From a virus: a stretch of DNA of 64,000 bases. Within the stretch, counting starts at the first letter, position 1. Each line of letters starts with the position of its first letter. Below the pieces are notes generated by a model. The model was given only the letters and a program-made list of their open reading frames with translations. It was not told where the DNA came from and did not search any database. The position numbers and the translations under genes are program-made. Location: positions 1 to 64,000 of IMG/VR virus record IMGVR_UViG_3300005253_000098; one strand, 5' to 3'. This document shows, in pieces, positions 7,951 through 15,526 of this stretch.

Positions 7951-8254
7951 TCATAAAATCGTAGTAAAGGATATCTTAAATCGTATCTTTAAGTGCACGA
8001 GATGCGGAGAAGAATTAAATGATATGGAGACTTTCAAATTGATGGAGTGCAAACCGTTTCCTATCCAGCGATGCTATGATAAAGATGAGTTCAGGGAAAT
8101 CGATTGGGAGATAGCAGAGATAGCCTATAAGGAATATAAGGCACAATATGGGAACTCTCAAAGTTTAGAACGCTTAGCTGAGAGAGGCGGCTTCGGTGCT
8201 CAAGAATTAGTTAATCTATTATATGGATATATAACAAGGATGTCTAAGAAATGA
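7943..8254 (+). CDS. small zinc-binding protein
   Basis: 103 residues overlapping the nuclease gene by 8 nt. FKCTRCGEEL near residue 17 and MECKPFPIQRCYD near residue 34 give four Cys ligands for one zinc ion. The C-terminal part (SQSLERLAERGGFGAQELVN) is helical and may be a degenerate helix-turn-helix. Function unknown; probably an adaptor to the nuclease or a regulator. Confidence 0.5.
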   Translation: MANHKIVVKDILNRIFKCTRCGEELNDMETFKLMECKPFPIQRCYDKDEFREIDWEIAEIAYKEYKAQYGNSQSLERLAERGGFGAQELVNLLYGYITRMSKK

Positions 8255-8610
8255 CTGAAGAAGATGTTAAACTCCAGTGCTCACGTTGTCTCAAGGAATT
8301 GGTTGACGACGAGGCATGGAGCTTCCTGAACCAAACAGGGATGGGAGAGTATGATATTCTCCTGATAAAGCTACGTGGTGTGATCATGCAGCTTGGTGCC
8401 CTCGAACCTAAGCTCACTGATCTGATGAACGAGGCTGATAAGTTCAAACGATTAGATATAATAATGTTTCATTTTATGAGTATTAATGATTATCGTAAGC
8501 TGTCTAAGCAGATAAAGATCTTCGGACCTGTGGTTAAAACAGCCCTCGAATTACTCGAGAGATTTAAAGAACAGCACGCAATGGCGTTGAAAGATAAAGA
8601 TGGAAGTTAA
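8251..8610 (+). CDS. small helical protein with CxxC
   Basis: 119 residues beginning in an ATGA overlap with the previous gene. A single Cys-x2-Cys (LQCSRCLKEL) at the N-terminus is similar to the FKCTRCGEEL of the upstream protein, hinting at relatedness of the first 15 residues. The rest is amphipathic helix (LGALEPKLTDLMNEADKFKR, ALELLERFKEQHAMAL). Could form a zinc site by dimerising. Function unknown. Confidence 0.45.
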   Translation: MTEEDVKLQCSRCLKELVDDEAWSFLNQTGMGEYDILLIKLRGVIMQLGALEPKLTDLMNEADKFKRLDIIMFHFMSINDYRKLSKQIKIFGPVVKTALELLERFKEQHAMALKDKDGS

Positions 8611-8803
8611 AATAGATACAAAAAAGTTCTACGAAATCTTAAAGATGACGCTGAACACAACAACTATAAGTAATGATGCTGAAGACAAAAAGGATTTAGC
8701 TGGTCTTATCATGAGGCTCATGGACAATTTATCTGAGCCTAAATTCTTCGACCAAGTTGATTGGATCGAACGAATCGGAGTTCCCAAGGATGACTGGGAA
8801 TGA
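8600..8803 (+). CDS. small acidic protein of unknown function
   Basis: 67 residues, 11-nt overlap with the previous gene and a 4-nt overlap with the next. Helical and acidic (KKDLAGLIMRLMDNLSEPKF). No motif. Kept as a gene because of tight operon coupling. Confidence 0.45.
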   Translation: MEVKIDTKKFYEILKMTLNTTTISNDAEDKKDLAGLIMRLMDNLSEPKFFDQVDWIERIGVPKDDWE

Positions 8804-9072
8804 CTGATCTAAAGCCCCTTGATCTTGGTATCAAATGGTATGACTGGATTCTTTCGTCTATCATATTTGTATTGATAGTTCTTTTTGTAAGTATTATATT
8901 AGATCGGCTTTTTTCACGACAGCCTACATTTGATCATTTTAGGGATGTCCTACTTTTTACATTGGTCTTCAGGGTATTCTATCAGAGACAGAAAGAATAC
9001 GAGGCTTACGAAAAGACTGCTGGTGTCTTAACAAAGGTTATGAATCTCCTATCCAAGAGATTTGGAAAATAA
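8800..9072 (+). CDS. small membrane protein
   Basis: 90 residues, start overlaps the preceding stop (ATGA). One strong membrane segment at about residues 16-36 (WILSSIIFVLIVLFVSIIL) and a second weaker one near residues 50-60 (DVLLFTLVFRVF), followed by a charged helix. Probably inserted in the host membrane. It is the only clear membrane protein of the early block, and its role (for example membrane anchoring of replication or host take-over) is unknown. Confidence 0.6.
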   Translation: MTDLKPLDLGIKWYDWILSSIIFVLIVLFVSIILDRLFSRQPTFDHFRDVLLFTLVFRVFYQRQKEYEAYEKTAGVLTKVMNLLSKRFGK

Positions 9073-9077
9073 TAACA

Positions 9078-9105
9078 TTTATATTTTCAACTCTTACATG
9101 GTTGA
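9078..9105 (+). promoter_or_regulatory. TATA-like element with short inverted repeat
   Basis: TTTATATTTT at 9,078-9,087 lies about 25 nt before the ATG at 9,108. TCAAC (9,087-9,091) and GTTGA (9,101-9,105) form a 5-bp inverted repeat between it and the start, the same arrangement as at 4,930. Confidence 0.4.
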
Positions 9106-9107
9106 TT

Positions 9108-9515
9108 ATGTCCTTTTCTCTTCGTGAACCAACCGAGACCAAGAAGAAGTTCTTGCTTTGTCAATACCCAAAACCAGTAGTCTACGATAAGAATCTTGTT
9201 ATATTAAACCCTGATGGATCGACTCAAAAAGGTAGCTATAAGTATACCGGTCATAAAGACGACGTCATTAGGAATAGCTGTCCATTGGATAAGAATAAAC
9301 AGGGTGTTCTTGTGACAGACTGTAATGAGTGCTGGTTCAATAAATTAGGGCTGGGTTATGATGGCAAGGTGCATTTCATCTGCAGTGCTCAACCGATCTT
9401 AGCTCCAGGGATAGATCAACATCCTGATAATTTGGATGAGCTGATCGATGGCTTTACGTGGCATCGAGAATTGTCCGATGACGACAAGATGCAGGATCAA
9501 ACGAAAAAGTTTTAA
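9108..9515 (+). CDS. Cys-containing protein of unknown function
   Basis: 135 residues from the ATG at 9,108 (a TTG at 9,102 is in frame but the ATG fits the TATA spacing). Five cysteines occur as FLLCQYP, NSCPLDKN, DCNECWF and FICSAQP, conserved-looking spacing for a zinc or Fe-S site. The family is not recognised. It is the first gene after a promoter-like element. Confidence 0.5.
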   Translation: MSFSLREPTETKKKFLLCQYPKPVVYDKNLVILNPDGSTQKGSYKYTGHKDDVIRNSCPLDKNKQGVLVTDCNECWFNKLGLGYDGKVHFICSAQPILAPGIDQHPDNLDELIDGFTWHRELSDDDKMQDQTKKF

Positions 9516-9550
9516 GCTCTCCTGTTCCAGATATCACTTATGAGTGATAT
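9509..9550 (+). promoter_or_regulatory. perfect hairpin with start codon in its loop
   Basis: ATATCACT (9,531-9,538) and AGTGATAT (9,543-9,550) are perfect 8-bp arms around TATG, and this loop contains the ATG (9,540-9,542) of the next gene. An outer CCAG/CTGG pair (9,527 and 9,557) adds partial symmetry. A TTTTAA at 9,510-9,515 could be a weak TATA box 27 nt before the ATG. It could be an operator or an RNA switch that hides or shows the start codon. Confidence 0.6.
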
Positions 9551-9755
9551 TGATGTCTGGGAACCATATGAAGCCTCCGACGTCGACCTCATCCGTGAGG
9601 CTCTGATGCTCCGTGGAGGTGTATCTCTGCCCGAGATAATCAAGCTAACTAATGTTAATAAAGTTACAATCGAGGAAGTTCTCGCTGGCTTTATGGATAT
9701 GAAATTTATTTACTATAACAAGAATACGGAACTATATCGGTGGAATGGTGGATGA
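9540..9755 (+). CDS. small winged-helix regulator
   Basis: 71 residues. VDLIREALMLRGGVSLPEII and TNVNKVTIEEVLAGFMDMKF make a helix-turn-helix, followed by a wing strand (IYYNKNTELYRWNGG). Its start codon lies in the loop of a perfect inverted repeat, so it may repress its own synthesis. It ends in ATGA with the next gene. Confidence 0.55.
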   Translation: MSDIDVWEPYEASDVDLIREALMLRGGVSLPEIIKLTNVNKVTIEEVLAGFMDMKFIYYNKNTELYRWNGG

Positions 9756-10291
9756 CACAACGCACACTGTCGGACAGTATACAAGACGAACAATCTTACT
9801 GTGGACTGTGCAGAAAACCTACTGATGATTTCTATGAGAAGAAACTTGCTGGAAAGGATGCTTGTTTGAACTGTGCTATTCTTATTACTGATTATGGAGT
9901 TGAAACAGAACACTCCATGTATACAGACTCTTACCTGAATCAGCTTGAGTCCACATCAGCCACATTGTATGCTTCTGAGTTCAAATACGCTATGCGAGAA
10001 CATTATTTTTTCACGGATCAGACTGAAAATATCGACCCTGAATTGTTCGAGGTGCTCTATCATTTCGCCAAGAAAGGTATCGAGGTCAAATTCAAGTCCT
10101 TTATAGCGTTAGCTAAGTTTATATCTAAGCATGCTACTGATAAATTCTCTGGTCAGAGAGCTAAGATGGTAAGCAGTATTCTTGTTCGTGGATTAGAACA
10201 GAATCTTACTCGTAAGCAACGTTATGTTATCCAGAGGACTATATCTATCGTCAAGAAATTTGGTGATTATCCAACCAGTGATTTCATATGA
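9752..10291 (+). CDS. zinc-knuckle protein of unknown function
   Basis: 179 residues from the ATG at 9,752 (ATGA overlap), preferred to the in-frame ATG at 9,740. N-terminal SYCGLCRKP and DACLNCAILI form a treble-clef-like zinc site. The remainder is helical with a basic stretch (ENLTRKQRYVIQRTISIVKK-like) near the C-terminus. DNA or RNA binding is possible. Confidence 0.45.
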   Translation: MTQRTLSDSIQDEQSYCGLCRKPTDDFYEKKLAGKDACLNCAILITDYGVETEHSMYTDSYLNQLESTSATLYASEFKYAMREHYFFTDQTENIDPELFEVLYHFAKKGIEVKFKSFIALAKFISKHATDKFSGQRAKMVSSILVRGLEQNLTRKQRYVIQRTISIVKKFGDYPTSDFI

Positions 10292-10869
10292 AACCCTTTT
10301 TCATGCCGTTCGGTCTTGCTGCTGGTAAGATCGTTCTAATGGTCCCAGAATACGATAAAACTAAGTATCCTCTGGGAATGAGGAGCTATCCGGTTTATCA
10401 TCCGGAGCATATTTTCCTTACGTATACAAGACACGAGTATCCAGTAGCTAATAATCCAATTCATCATATTGCATTCTTCGAGCTTGAGGTAGAACAACCT
10501 GATGATTTCTATCGTAAATATCCTAAACGTAAGGAGCTGTTCAGGATCCTACATCCAAGAGTAGCACCAGATCTTGAAGATATAGAGTTATTTACTGGAG
10601 AATTTCGAGATCGTAATGAGATCTACTATGTGCCATTAAATAAAGAGTTGTTTGAGGATCATGACTGGCAAGAGTGGTTAATTGAACTGACTAACTGGGC
10701 TAATATCGTCCAGAAGAGTGTTGTAGTGCACGCTACAGAGGATATTCCTATGCTATCAGATTTCAAATTCCTTTATCATATACCAAATGTATTCATTTAT
10801 CAGTCACACACCGACTGGGGCATATTGCCGGGCATTATAAGCTCAGGTGAGAAGTTTGAAGGACTTTGA
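10288..10869 (+). CDS. protein of unknown function
   Basis: 193 residues coupled by a 4-nt overlap to the gene before and by 23 nt to the ERCC4 nuclease after. Mixed alpha/beta with notable segments IHHIAFFELEVEQPDDFY and a C-terminal PNVFIYQSHTDWGILPG. No catalytic motif recognised. Tight coupling to the nuclease suggests a joint function, which is inference only. Confidence 0.45.
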   Translation: MKPFFMPFGLAAGKIVLMVPEYDKTKYPLGMRSYPVYHPEHIFLTYTRHEYPVANNPIHHIAFFELEVEQPDDFYRKYPKRKELFRILHPRVAPDLEDIELFTGEFRDRNEIYYVPLNKELFEDHDWQEWLIELTNWANIVQKSVVVHATEDIPMLSDFKFLYHIPNVFIYQSHTDWGILPGIISSGEKFEGL

Positions 10870-11602
10870 TAAATGGGTATTCGGTGCTCGTGAACTCATT
10901 GTAACAGGTGATACGAGAGAACCAAAGGATGTTCGTGGTGGGGAATTAATAGCAGCAGCCAGACAGGTCGGCATTCCTTATAGGGTTCAACCTCTACCGT
11001 GGGGAGACTTCCAGATCTATGATACTCTATGGGAACGCAAAACCATCGGTGATCTGTATGAGAAATGGAATAAGAACGAAATGCCATATCAGTTAAATGG
11101 TATGGTGGAGTTTTGTGTCGAGCACAACCTCGTGCCTGCTTTGTTTGTCCACGGTAATATCGAAAAATATATCGATATGCGCAAAGAGGTCACTCGAAAT
11201 TATTTGGAACGCTCAGATATACTGAATATAATCTCTGAAATAAAGCTACGTTATCCTCTAATCTCTATTCTCGCCTTCTTCGGAACCGACAATCATCCAG
11301 ATATCACTCCAAAAAACACGTTACTTTATGCACTGGAATCTATAATGTTTATGGCTCAAGAAAGTGAGAAACTTAGTCGTCAGATCAAATACGAAACACC
11401 AGCACGATATAATAAACTTAAAGATCCCAACTTACTATTCCTTGCTCGAGGTCTAAAGATCCCCATAGACGTTGCAGAACGTTTAATCGTTACATTTGGG
11501 AACATTAAGAAGATCCTTCAAGCAACAGACAACCAGCTCATTGCTATTCAAGGGGTTCATTTAAAAACCCTTGCTAAAATTAACAAGTTACGAGGTTCGT
11601 AG
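10847..11602 (+). CDS. ERCC4/XPF-type structure-specific nuclease
   Basis: 251 residues, GTG start. The ERCC4 nuclease signature is complete: TGDTRE (D22, E25), WGDFQI (D54) and WERKTIGD (E63, R64, K65, D69). The C-terminal 60 residues hold tandem helix-hairpin-helix motifs (IPIDVAERLIVTFGNIKKIL, ATDNQLIAIQGVHLKTLAKI). There is no helicase domain, as in the short archaeal XPF/Mus81-like proteins, which cut branched DNA such as flaps and stalled forks. In a virus it may resolve replication or recombination intermediates before packaging. Confidence 0.88.
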   Translation: MRSLKDFDKWVFGARELIVTGDTREPKDVRGGELIAAARQVGIPYRVQPLPWGDFQIYDTLWERKTIGDLYEKWNKNEMPYQLNGMVEFCVEHNLVPALFVHGNIEKYIDMRKEVTRNYLERSDILNIISEIKLRYPLISILAFFGTDNHPDITPKNTLLYALESIMFMAQESEKLSRQIKYETPARYNKLKDPNLLFLARGLKIPIDVAERLIVTFGNIKKILQATDNQLIAIQGVHLKTLAKINKLRGS

Positions 11603-11605
11603 ACT

Positions 11606-11974
11606 ATGCCAGGTGAAGAATCAAAATTAAATCCAGAAAATCCAGTGGATGCCCAACCGGGGATATCCCCAGGTGATCCGTTACAAAAAGTGGTAATAGA
11701 TCCCGCCAGTAATGTTGCCCCGTTTATGAGATTCATGAATGAAATGAAAGACAAATATAATACTCTTGAGAATGATTACAAGTGGCTCAAGGGAATGTAT
11801 GAGTTATTGAAGTCACGAATAGATGCTTACGATAAATTCTTTGGAGGAGAACCACCTCCTGTCCCCGCAATTGCGACTCCGCCTGTAATTATTCCTACAG
11901 ACGAGACTCCTACTCATATAAAACGAGGAGTGCATGGCACAGAGCGTAATGCGGGTGGAAAAACAAGTGGTTGA
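11606..11974 (+). CDS. Pro-rich, coiled-coil small protein
   Basis: 122 residues. A disordered Pro/Asp-rich N-terminus (residues 1-38) leads to a coiled-coil-like segment (FMNEMKDKYNTLENDYKWLK and on to residue 78), then a Pro-rich tail (EPPPVPAIATPPVIIPTDE). The end overlaps the ATPase gene by 41 nt in another frame. Possibly a loader or accessory factor for the ATPase. Confidence 0.45.
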   Translation: MPGEESKLNPENPVDAQPGISPGDPLQKVVIDPASNVAPFMRFMNEMKDKYNTLENDYKWLKGMYELLKSRIDAYDKFFGGEPPPVPAIATPPVIIPTDETPTHIKRGVHGTERNAGGKTSG

Positions 11975-13256
11975 AGTCGTCGATAACATTACGGCTCTAA
12001 TCGAGGAGGAACTGATCTACAGAAAAATCCTTGAAGTAAAGGAGATGGGTAGATTATTCATAGCTTCTACTGGAGCTCACATGTTTAATATCGAGAATAA
12101 GATGCGTATGCATAAACAGGGCATGATGCTCAACCCCGATACCCCTCGGATTCCACTCCATTATCGACAGAAATACCGAGATGTTATTGTTCGTCAGAAT
12201 AATCGTTGGCTTAGACCAATTGCTGAGGCTAATGCTAATGCCAAGGATACACGTATCCATATTATAACTGTTGCACCGGTAGGAACCGGCAAGACCTTGT
12301 ATATGGAACAATTTCTTTTTATTGAGAACGCACTCCTGAGAGGGACATTAATTCAACCCGTTTTTAGAGGCTCCATGACCGAACCTGGTTGGATCGGAAC
12401 TATGACTCTTGATCGTAATCAGACTCACATAGAGCATGGTGAAGCCTACATGAATGCCATGTCTATTATTGGAGTGGACGAGTTCCATGCCATTATTGAG
12501 CGAATGGGAGCATCCCATTCTAATACACTCGAGGATCAACTATTGATGTCCCTCGACCATGGACACGTATCCAAATCACTTGCAGCGGGAACCCTCGAAT
12601 ATACTACTTATGCTACTCTTCACGGAGGCATCCAGCCGACGAGAATATCTATGTCGTCTGGTATGGCACGCAGAATATGTTTCATCAATTTTATTCCTAC
12701 CAAGACTGACTACGATAACTTGAGGCAAGCTTGGTTTCAATCATGGGGAGCACATGCCCACTACAATCGTTTACAAACTATTCGTGCGAGTGTTAATGCG
12801 AAGATTCAAACACTAAAACTTGTTGAGCGTATTGATCTCGGTATGGATGAGCTCAAAGACTTTGTTATGAATATGGGTGTGCCTCACTTCGAGATAGAAT
12901 TACTTTTTCGTATTGCTCTTGGCTGGACTGTTATGACCACCGATATCTCTGATGGTATCGACATCAAACTCACTGATGACATCAAGAACATTATGTTGAA
13001 ACAAATTAAGTGGAGGGATGAAGTCAAGTTCGGTTCCGAGTTAGCTCTGATCCAACAACTTCTCAAGGAAAATAATGGTAAGATGCGTAAGCAAGATATC
13101 GTCAAGCATTTTGTTAAGATGCAAAACATACCACCAACAGAAATCAAAAACAATATTAAAGAGCTGGTTCGTTTAGGCATGGTCAGAGACAACGCATTCA
13201 ATGTTAGTGTCCGTGAGGATAACGAAACCGATGGAGCAGATGAAATAAATGAGTGA
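11934..13256 (+). CDS. MCM-like AAA+ ATPase (putative replicative helicase)
   Basis: 440 residues with a GAGGAG ribosome binding site 3 nt before the ATG. Walker A APVGTGKT at residues 114-121 and Walker B SIIGVDEF at 177-184. The segment LDHGHVSKSLAAGTLEYTTYATL after Walker B mirrors the MCM/helix-2-insert clade, where a VS-x-x-(K)AG strand pair precedes the sensor 1 strand; MARRICFINFIPT would then be the arginine-finger region. A C-terminal winged helix (KMRKQDIVKHFVKM) matches MCM architecture. No N-terminal OB/zinc domain is seen, so it is a reduced or divergent form. With polB adjacent it is the best candidate replicative helicase; a regulator-type ATPase is the alternative. Confidence 0.65.
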   Translation: MAQSVMRVEKQVVEVVDNITALIEEELIYRKILEVKEMGRLFIASTGAHMFNIENKMRMHKQGMMLNPDTPRIPLHYRQKYRDVIVRQNNRWLRPIAEANANAKDTRIHIITVAPVGTGKTLYMEQFLFIENALLRGTLIQPVFRGSMTEPGWIGTMTLDRNQTHIEHGEAYMNAMSIIGVDEFHAIIERMGASHSNTLEDQLLMSLDHGHVSKSLAAGTLEYTTYATLHGGIQPTRISMSSGMARRICFINFIPTKTDYDNLRQAWFQSWGAHAHYNRLQTIRASVNAKIQTLKLVERIDLGMDELKDFVMNMGVPHFEIELLFRIALGWTVMTTDISDGIDIKLTDDIKNIMLKQIKWRDEVKFGSELALIQQLLKENNGKMRKQDIVKHFVKMQNIPPTEIKNNIKELVRLGMVRDNAFNVSVREDNETDGADEINE

Positions 13257-13410
13257 ATTGAAATTAAATAAAACACTAATAGATCTTGATATGGGTGTAA
13301 TCCCTGAGTTTAAACTTGATTGTATCTACCATGATAAGGTAATACTTGATGCTTGTGACTTGTTCGGTTCAGCCAACTGCAAAGACTGTTCCAACTACAT
13401 AAAGAAATGA
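13249..13410 (+). CDS. mini Cys-rich protein
   Basis: 53 residues, start overlapping the ATPase stop by 8 nt. Four cysteines (KLDCIYHD, LDACDLFG, NCKDCSNYIKK) can bind one zinc ion. Function unknown; one of the many tiny zinc proteins of this genome. Confidence 0.55.
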   Translation: MSELKLNKTLIDLDMGVIPEFKLDCIYHDKVILDACDLFGSANCKDCSNYIKK

Positions 13411-13416
13411 TTCACC

Positions 13417-14316
13417 ATGCCACTCTACTGTCATGACTGCAACGTCTCGATCAATATCGAACAGGCTACCTTAGATCTATTCTATGAGCATGTCCACCAT
13501 GTGACCGAGGTCTATAGATCTTCTGATAAACCGACCTTTGATCCGCCTAACAGGGTTATAGCCTGTTATAATATTTATGATTGTTTAACTTCACTGAAGA
13601 TATCATTATCATCGATTGCTCCGTATGTAGATGCAGTAATCTTTGTGTATGGACCATACAAATTGGTGTTTGATCCTACTGGTATCATGACCGAGGAAGA
13701 AGCCGATGAAGAGGAACGTAGTCATCTGGATCTGGCATTAGAATTTTTCGATAAAAGTGAGATCATGTGGATTTCCAGGTATGTCTGGGAGAACGAAATA
13801 GAGAAGCGGACTATGTATTTAAAGGCACCGGGGTTAAAAGAGGGAGACTACCTGTTTATTATTGATGACGATGAGTTATTCTTATCAGTTTCTCCCGCTA
13901 CACTCCGAGCAACCTTGTCCTTTGCCAACAGGAAAACCATAGCTATCGGCAGGCGAAGATCAAACAAAAAGAGTATCGGGCTTGATATTGAGAACCCTAC
14001 ACGTTTTAGTGTTCCCCTATATCATAGAGGATTCAGACGTCCTACTGATGCTATTGCTATGATGCGTATCTTTAGATGGTCACCTAACTACAAGTATTCA
14101 ATCAATCATTCTACTATAATTGATGTTACTAAGAGGGATGAAAAGAAGCTCGCTGCTGTCGTTGTGCCAGAGGTTATGCTTTGGAACATCTCTCTTATTC
14201 ACGTTGAAGATCTGAAAGATCCTGAACGTCTGCGGAGAAAGAGAGAGTATTATTTAATGAGAAATGAATTTCAATTAGAAGGAAAGCGTGAACCTCATCA
14301 GAACCCAGAAACTTAA
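13417..14316 (+). CDS. GT-A-fold glycosyltransferase with N-terminal Cys knuckle
   Basis: 299 residues. After a short YCHDC knuckle and linker, residues 45-155 follow a family-2-like glycosyltransferase: RVIACYNIYDCLTSLKISLS, AVIFVYGPYK and the metal/nucleotide-sugar site FIIDDDELF (D150-D152). WENEIEKRTMYL is shared with the gene at 14,657, so the two are paralogues. It would transfer a sugar to an unknown acceptor, possibly virion protein, host surface or modified DNA bases. It lies 6 nt after the preceding gene and overlaps the next by 29 nt. Confidence 0.7.
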   Translation: MPLYCHDCNVSINIEQATLDLFYEHVHHVTEVYRSSDKPTFDPPNRVIACYNIYDCLTSLKISLSSIAPYVDAVIFVYGPYKLVFDPTGIMTEEEADEEERSHLDLALEFFDKSEIMWISRYVWENEIEKRTMYLKAPGLKEGDYLFIIDDDELFLSVSPATLRATLSFANRKTIAIGRRRSNKKSIGLDIENPTRFSVPLYHRGFRRPTDAIAMMRIFRWSPNYKYSINHSTIIDVTKRDEKKLAAVVVPEVMLWNISLIHVEDLKDPERLRRKREYYLMRNEFQLEGKREPHQNPET

Positions 14317-14497
14317 ACAGGAATCGTATCGTATTCCGGAGTATATTATTACTTACATGGACAATTTAATCCATCTTGGAATCTATCCCACCAAATCGGA
14401 TATTGTCAGGCATGCCCTGATTCATTTTCTTGATACAGATCATAAGATGTTACCAACAATTGAGAAGGACGAGGAACAAACAAATGGTTCACAATAG
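14288..14497 (+). CDS. ribbon-helix-helix regulator
   Basis: 69 residues, GTG start. ESYRIPEYIITYMDNLIHLG then YPTKSDIVRHALIHFLDTD is a typical ribbon-helix-helix (CopG/NikR-like): a short strand, then two helices. Proteins of this fold bind DNA as dimers through the strand and often repress their own promoter. It overlaps both neighbours and sits between two glycosyltransferase genes. Confidence 0.7.
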   Translation: MNLIRTQKLKQESYRIPEYIITYMDNLIHLGIYPTKSDIVRHALIHFLDTDHKMLPTIEKDEEQTNGSQ

Positions 14498-14657
14498 AGT
14501 ATTTACCTGTAGAAATATAGAGTGCCCAGTAGTCAGCCTGACTGCTGTGGTCAAGGAGAAAGTTGAGAACGTGGAATATAAGTGCCCACATTGCATTATG
14601 ACACTCGAGGAGTTCGCCCAAGTCACCGCTTCCTATAAATTGAGGGTGCCTAAATAA
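14484..14657 (+). CDS. mini zinc-ribbon protein
   Basis: 57 residues from the ATG at 14,484, 8 nt after a GACGAGGAAC ribosome binding site; a longer TTG-initiated frame is less likely. FTCRNIECPVV and YKCPHCIMTL supply four Cys ligands for one zinc ribbon. It touches the next start as TAATG. Function unknown. Confidence 0.6.
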   Translation: MVHNRVFTCRNIECPVVSLTAVVKEKVENVEYKCPHCIMTLEEFAQVTASYKLRVPK

Positions 14658-15388
14658 TGGAATCATATATCGTAGCCTGTATGAATGTCTGGGATGATGA
14701 TTTTAACCTCAAATTAGCTATCAGCTCTATCATGGATCAGGTCGATGAGTTCATCTTCCTGCTTGGTCCATATAAGTATTATCCCCTGTTCAAGGATCAG
14801 AACATCTATGATATTAATCAGGAGACCCGAGAAATGATCTATAAACTGATGGGGAAGAAACGGTTCGTTATTGATAATAATATGAGTCAACCCTGGGAGA
14901 GAGAAATCGACAAACGATCCCGATACTTTGAATTGTTATCCGATTGGACACACCCAGCAGGTTTAGCATTGTGGGCATTTGTAATTGATTCAGATGAACT
15001 CTATACTGGGAACAACAATAATTTACGCACCTTATTCAAACAAGACCCCAAAGATTACAGCTTTATTGGAGTGCCGATCTTTGCCAAAGACCAAGTTCAT
15101 CCGGCAGATCTACGAACTCCTATTCGTTTATTCCGTATCCCTGAAGATGACGTCCTTAGATATGATGGCACCCACTATGAGGTCTATGATAAGAATGGAC
15201 TCTGCCGTTCAGAGGTTGTATTCTGGGATATTAAGATCTACCATTTGGTAGGTAACAGGCGTCAAGATCGTATGTATCAACAAGAATACTACTACAGTCA
15301 AGTTGTAAAGAATAAACTCGAAAAGAATGCCCTATTTCACCATTTGATCCGAGTCAATCCTGAAGAATTAGAAAAACGGTTGAAGTAA
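14657..15388 (+). CDS. GT-A-fold glycosyltransferase, paralogue of the gene at 13,417
   Basis: 243 residues. YIVACMNVWDDDFNLKLAIS and FIFLLGPYKYY match the N-terminal part of the 13,417 product, as do WEREIDKRSRYFEL and the DxD-type site FVIDSDELY (D111, D113). It lacks the N-terminal knuckle. Two diverged copies side by side suggest sequential sugar additions to one glycan. The acceptor is unknown. Confidence 0.68.
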   Translation: MESYIVACMNVWDDDFNLKLAISSIMDQVDEFIFLLGPYKYYPLFKDQNIYDINQETREMIYKLMGKKRFVIDNNMSQPWEREIDKRSRYFELLSDWTHPAGLALWAFVIDSDELYTGNNNNLRTLFKQDPKDYSFIGVPIFAKDQVHPADLRTPIRLFRIPEDDVLRYDGTHYEVYDKNGLCRSEVVFWDIKIYHLVGNRRQDRMYQQEYYYSQVVKNKLEKNALFHHLIRVNPEELEKRLK

Positions 15389-15389
15389 A

Positions 15390-15521
15390 TTGTATTACGA
15401 ATTGAGAATAGAGCCCAAACAAGATATGAATTGGGAAAAGATCCAGGCAATTATCAAGGAAGCCTTCGAGAAACACGGTGGACTCTCTATTGAAGGAGTA
15501 GAGTTCCTAAATAAGGACTGA
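15390..15521 (+). CDS. possible mini protein before dUTPase
   Basis: 43 residues from a TTG right after the preceding stop: MYYELRIEPKQDMNWEKIQA, then helical (IIKEAFEKHGGLSIEGVEFL). It fills the 138-nt gap before dUTPase and has coding-like composition, but the start is weak and no homologue is recognised. Confidence 0.4.
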   Translation: MYYELRIEPKQDMNWEKIQAIIKEAFEKHGGLSIEGVEFLNKD

Positions 15522-15526
15522 TAAAC

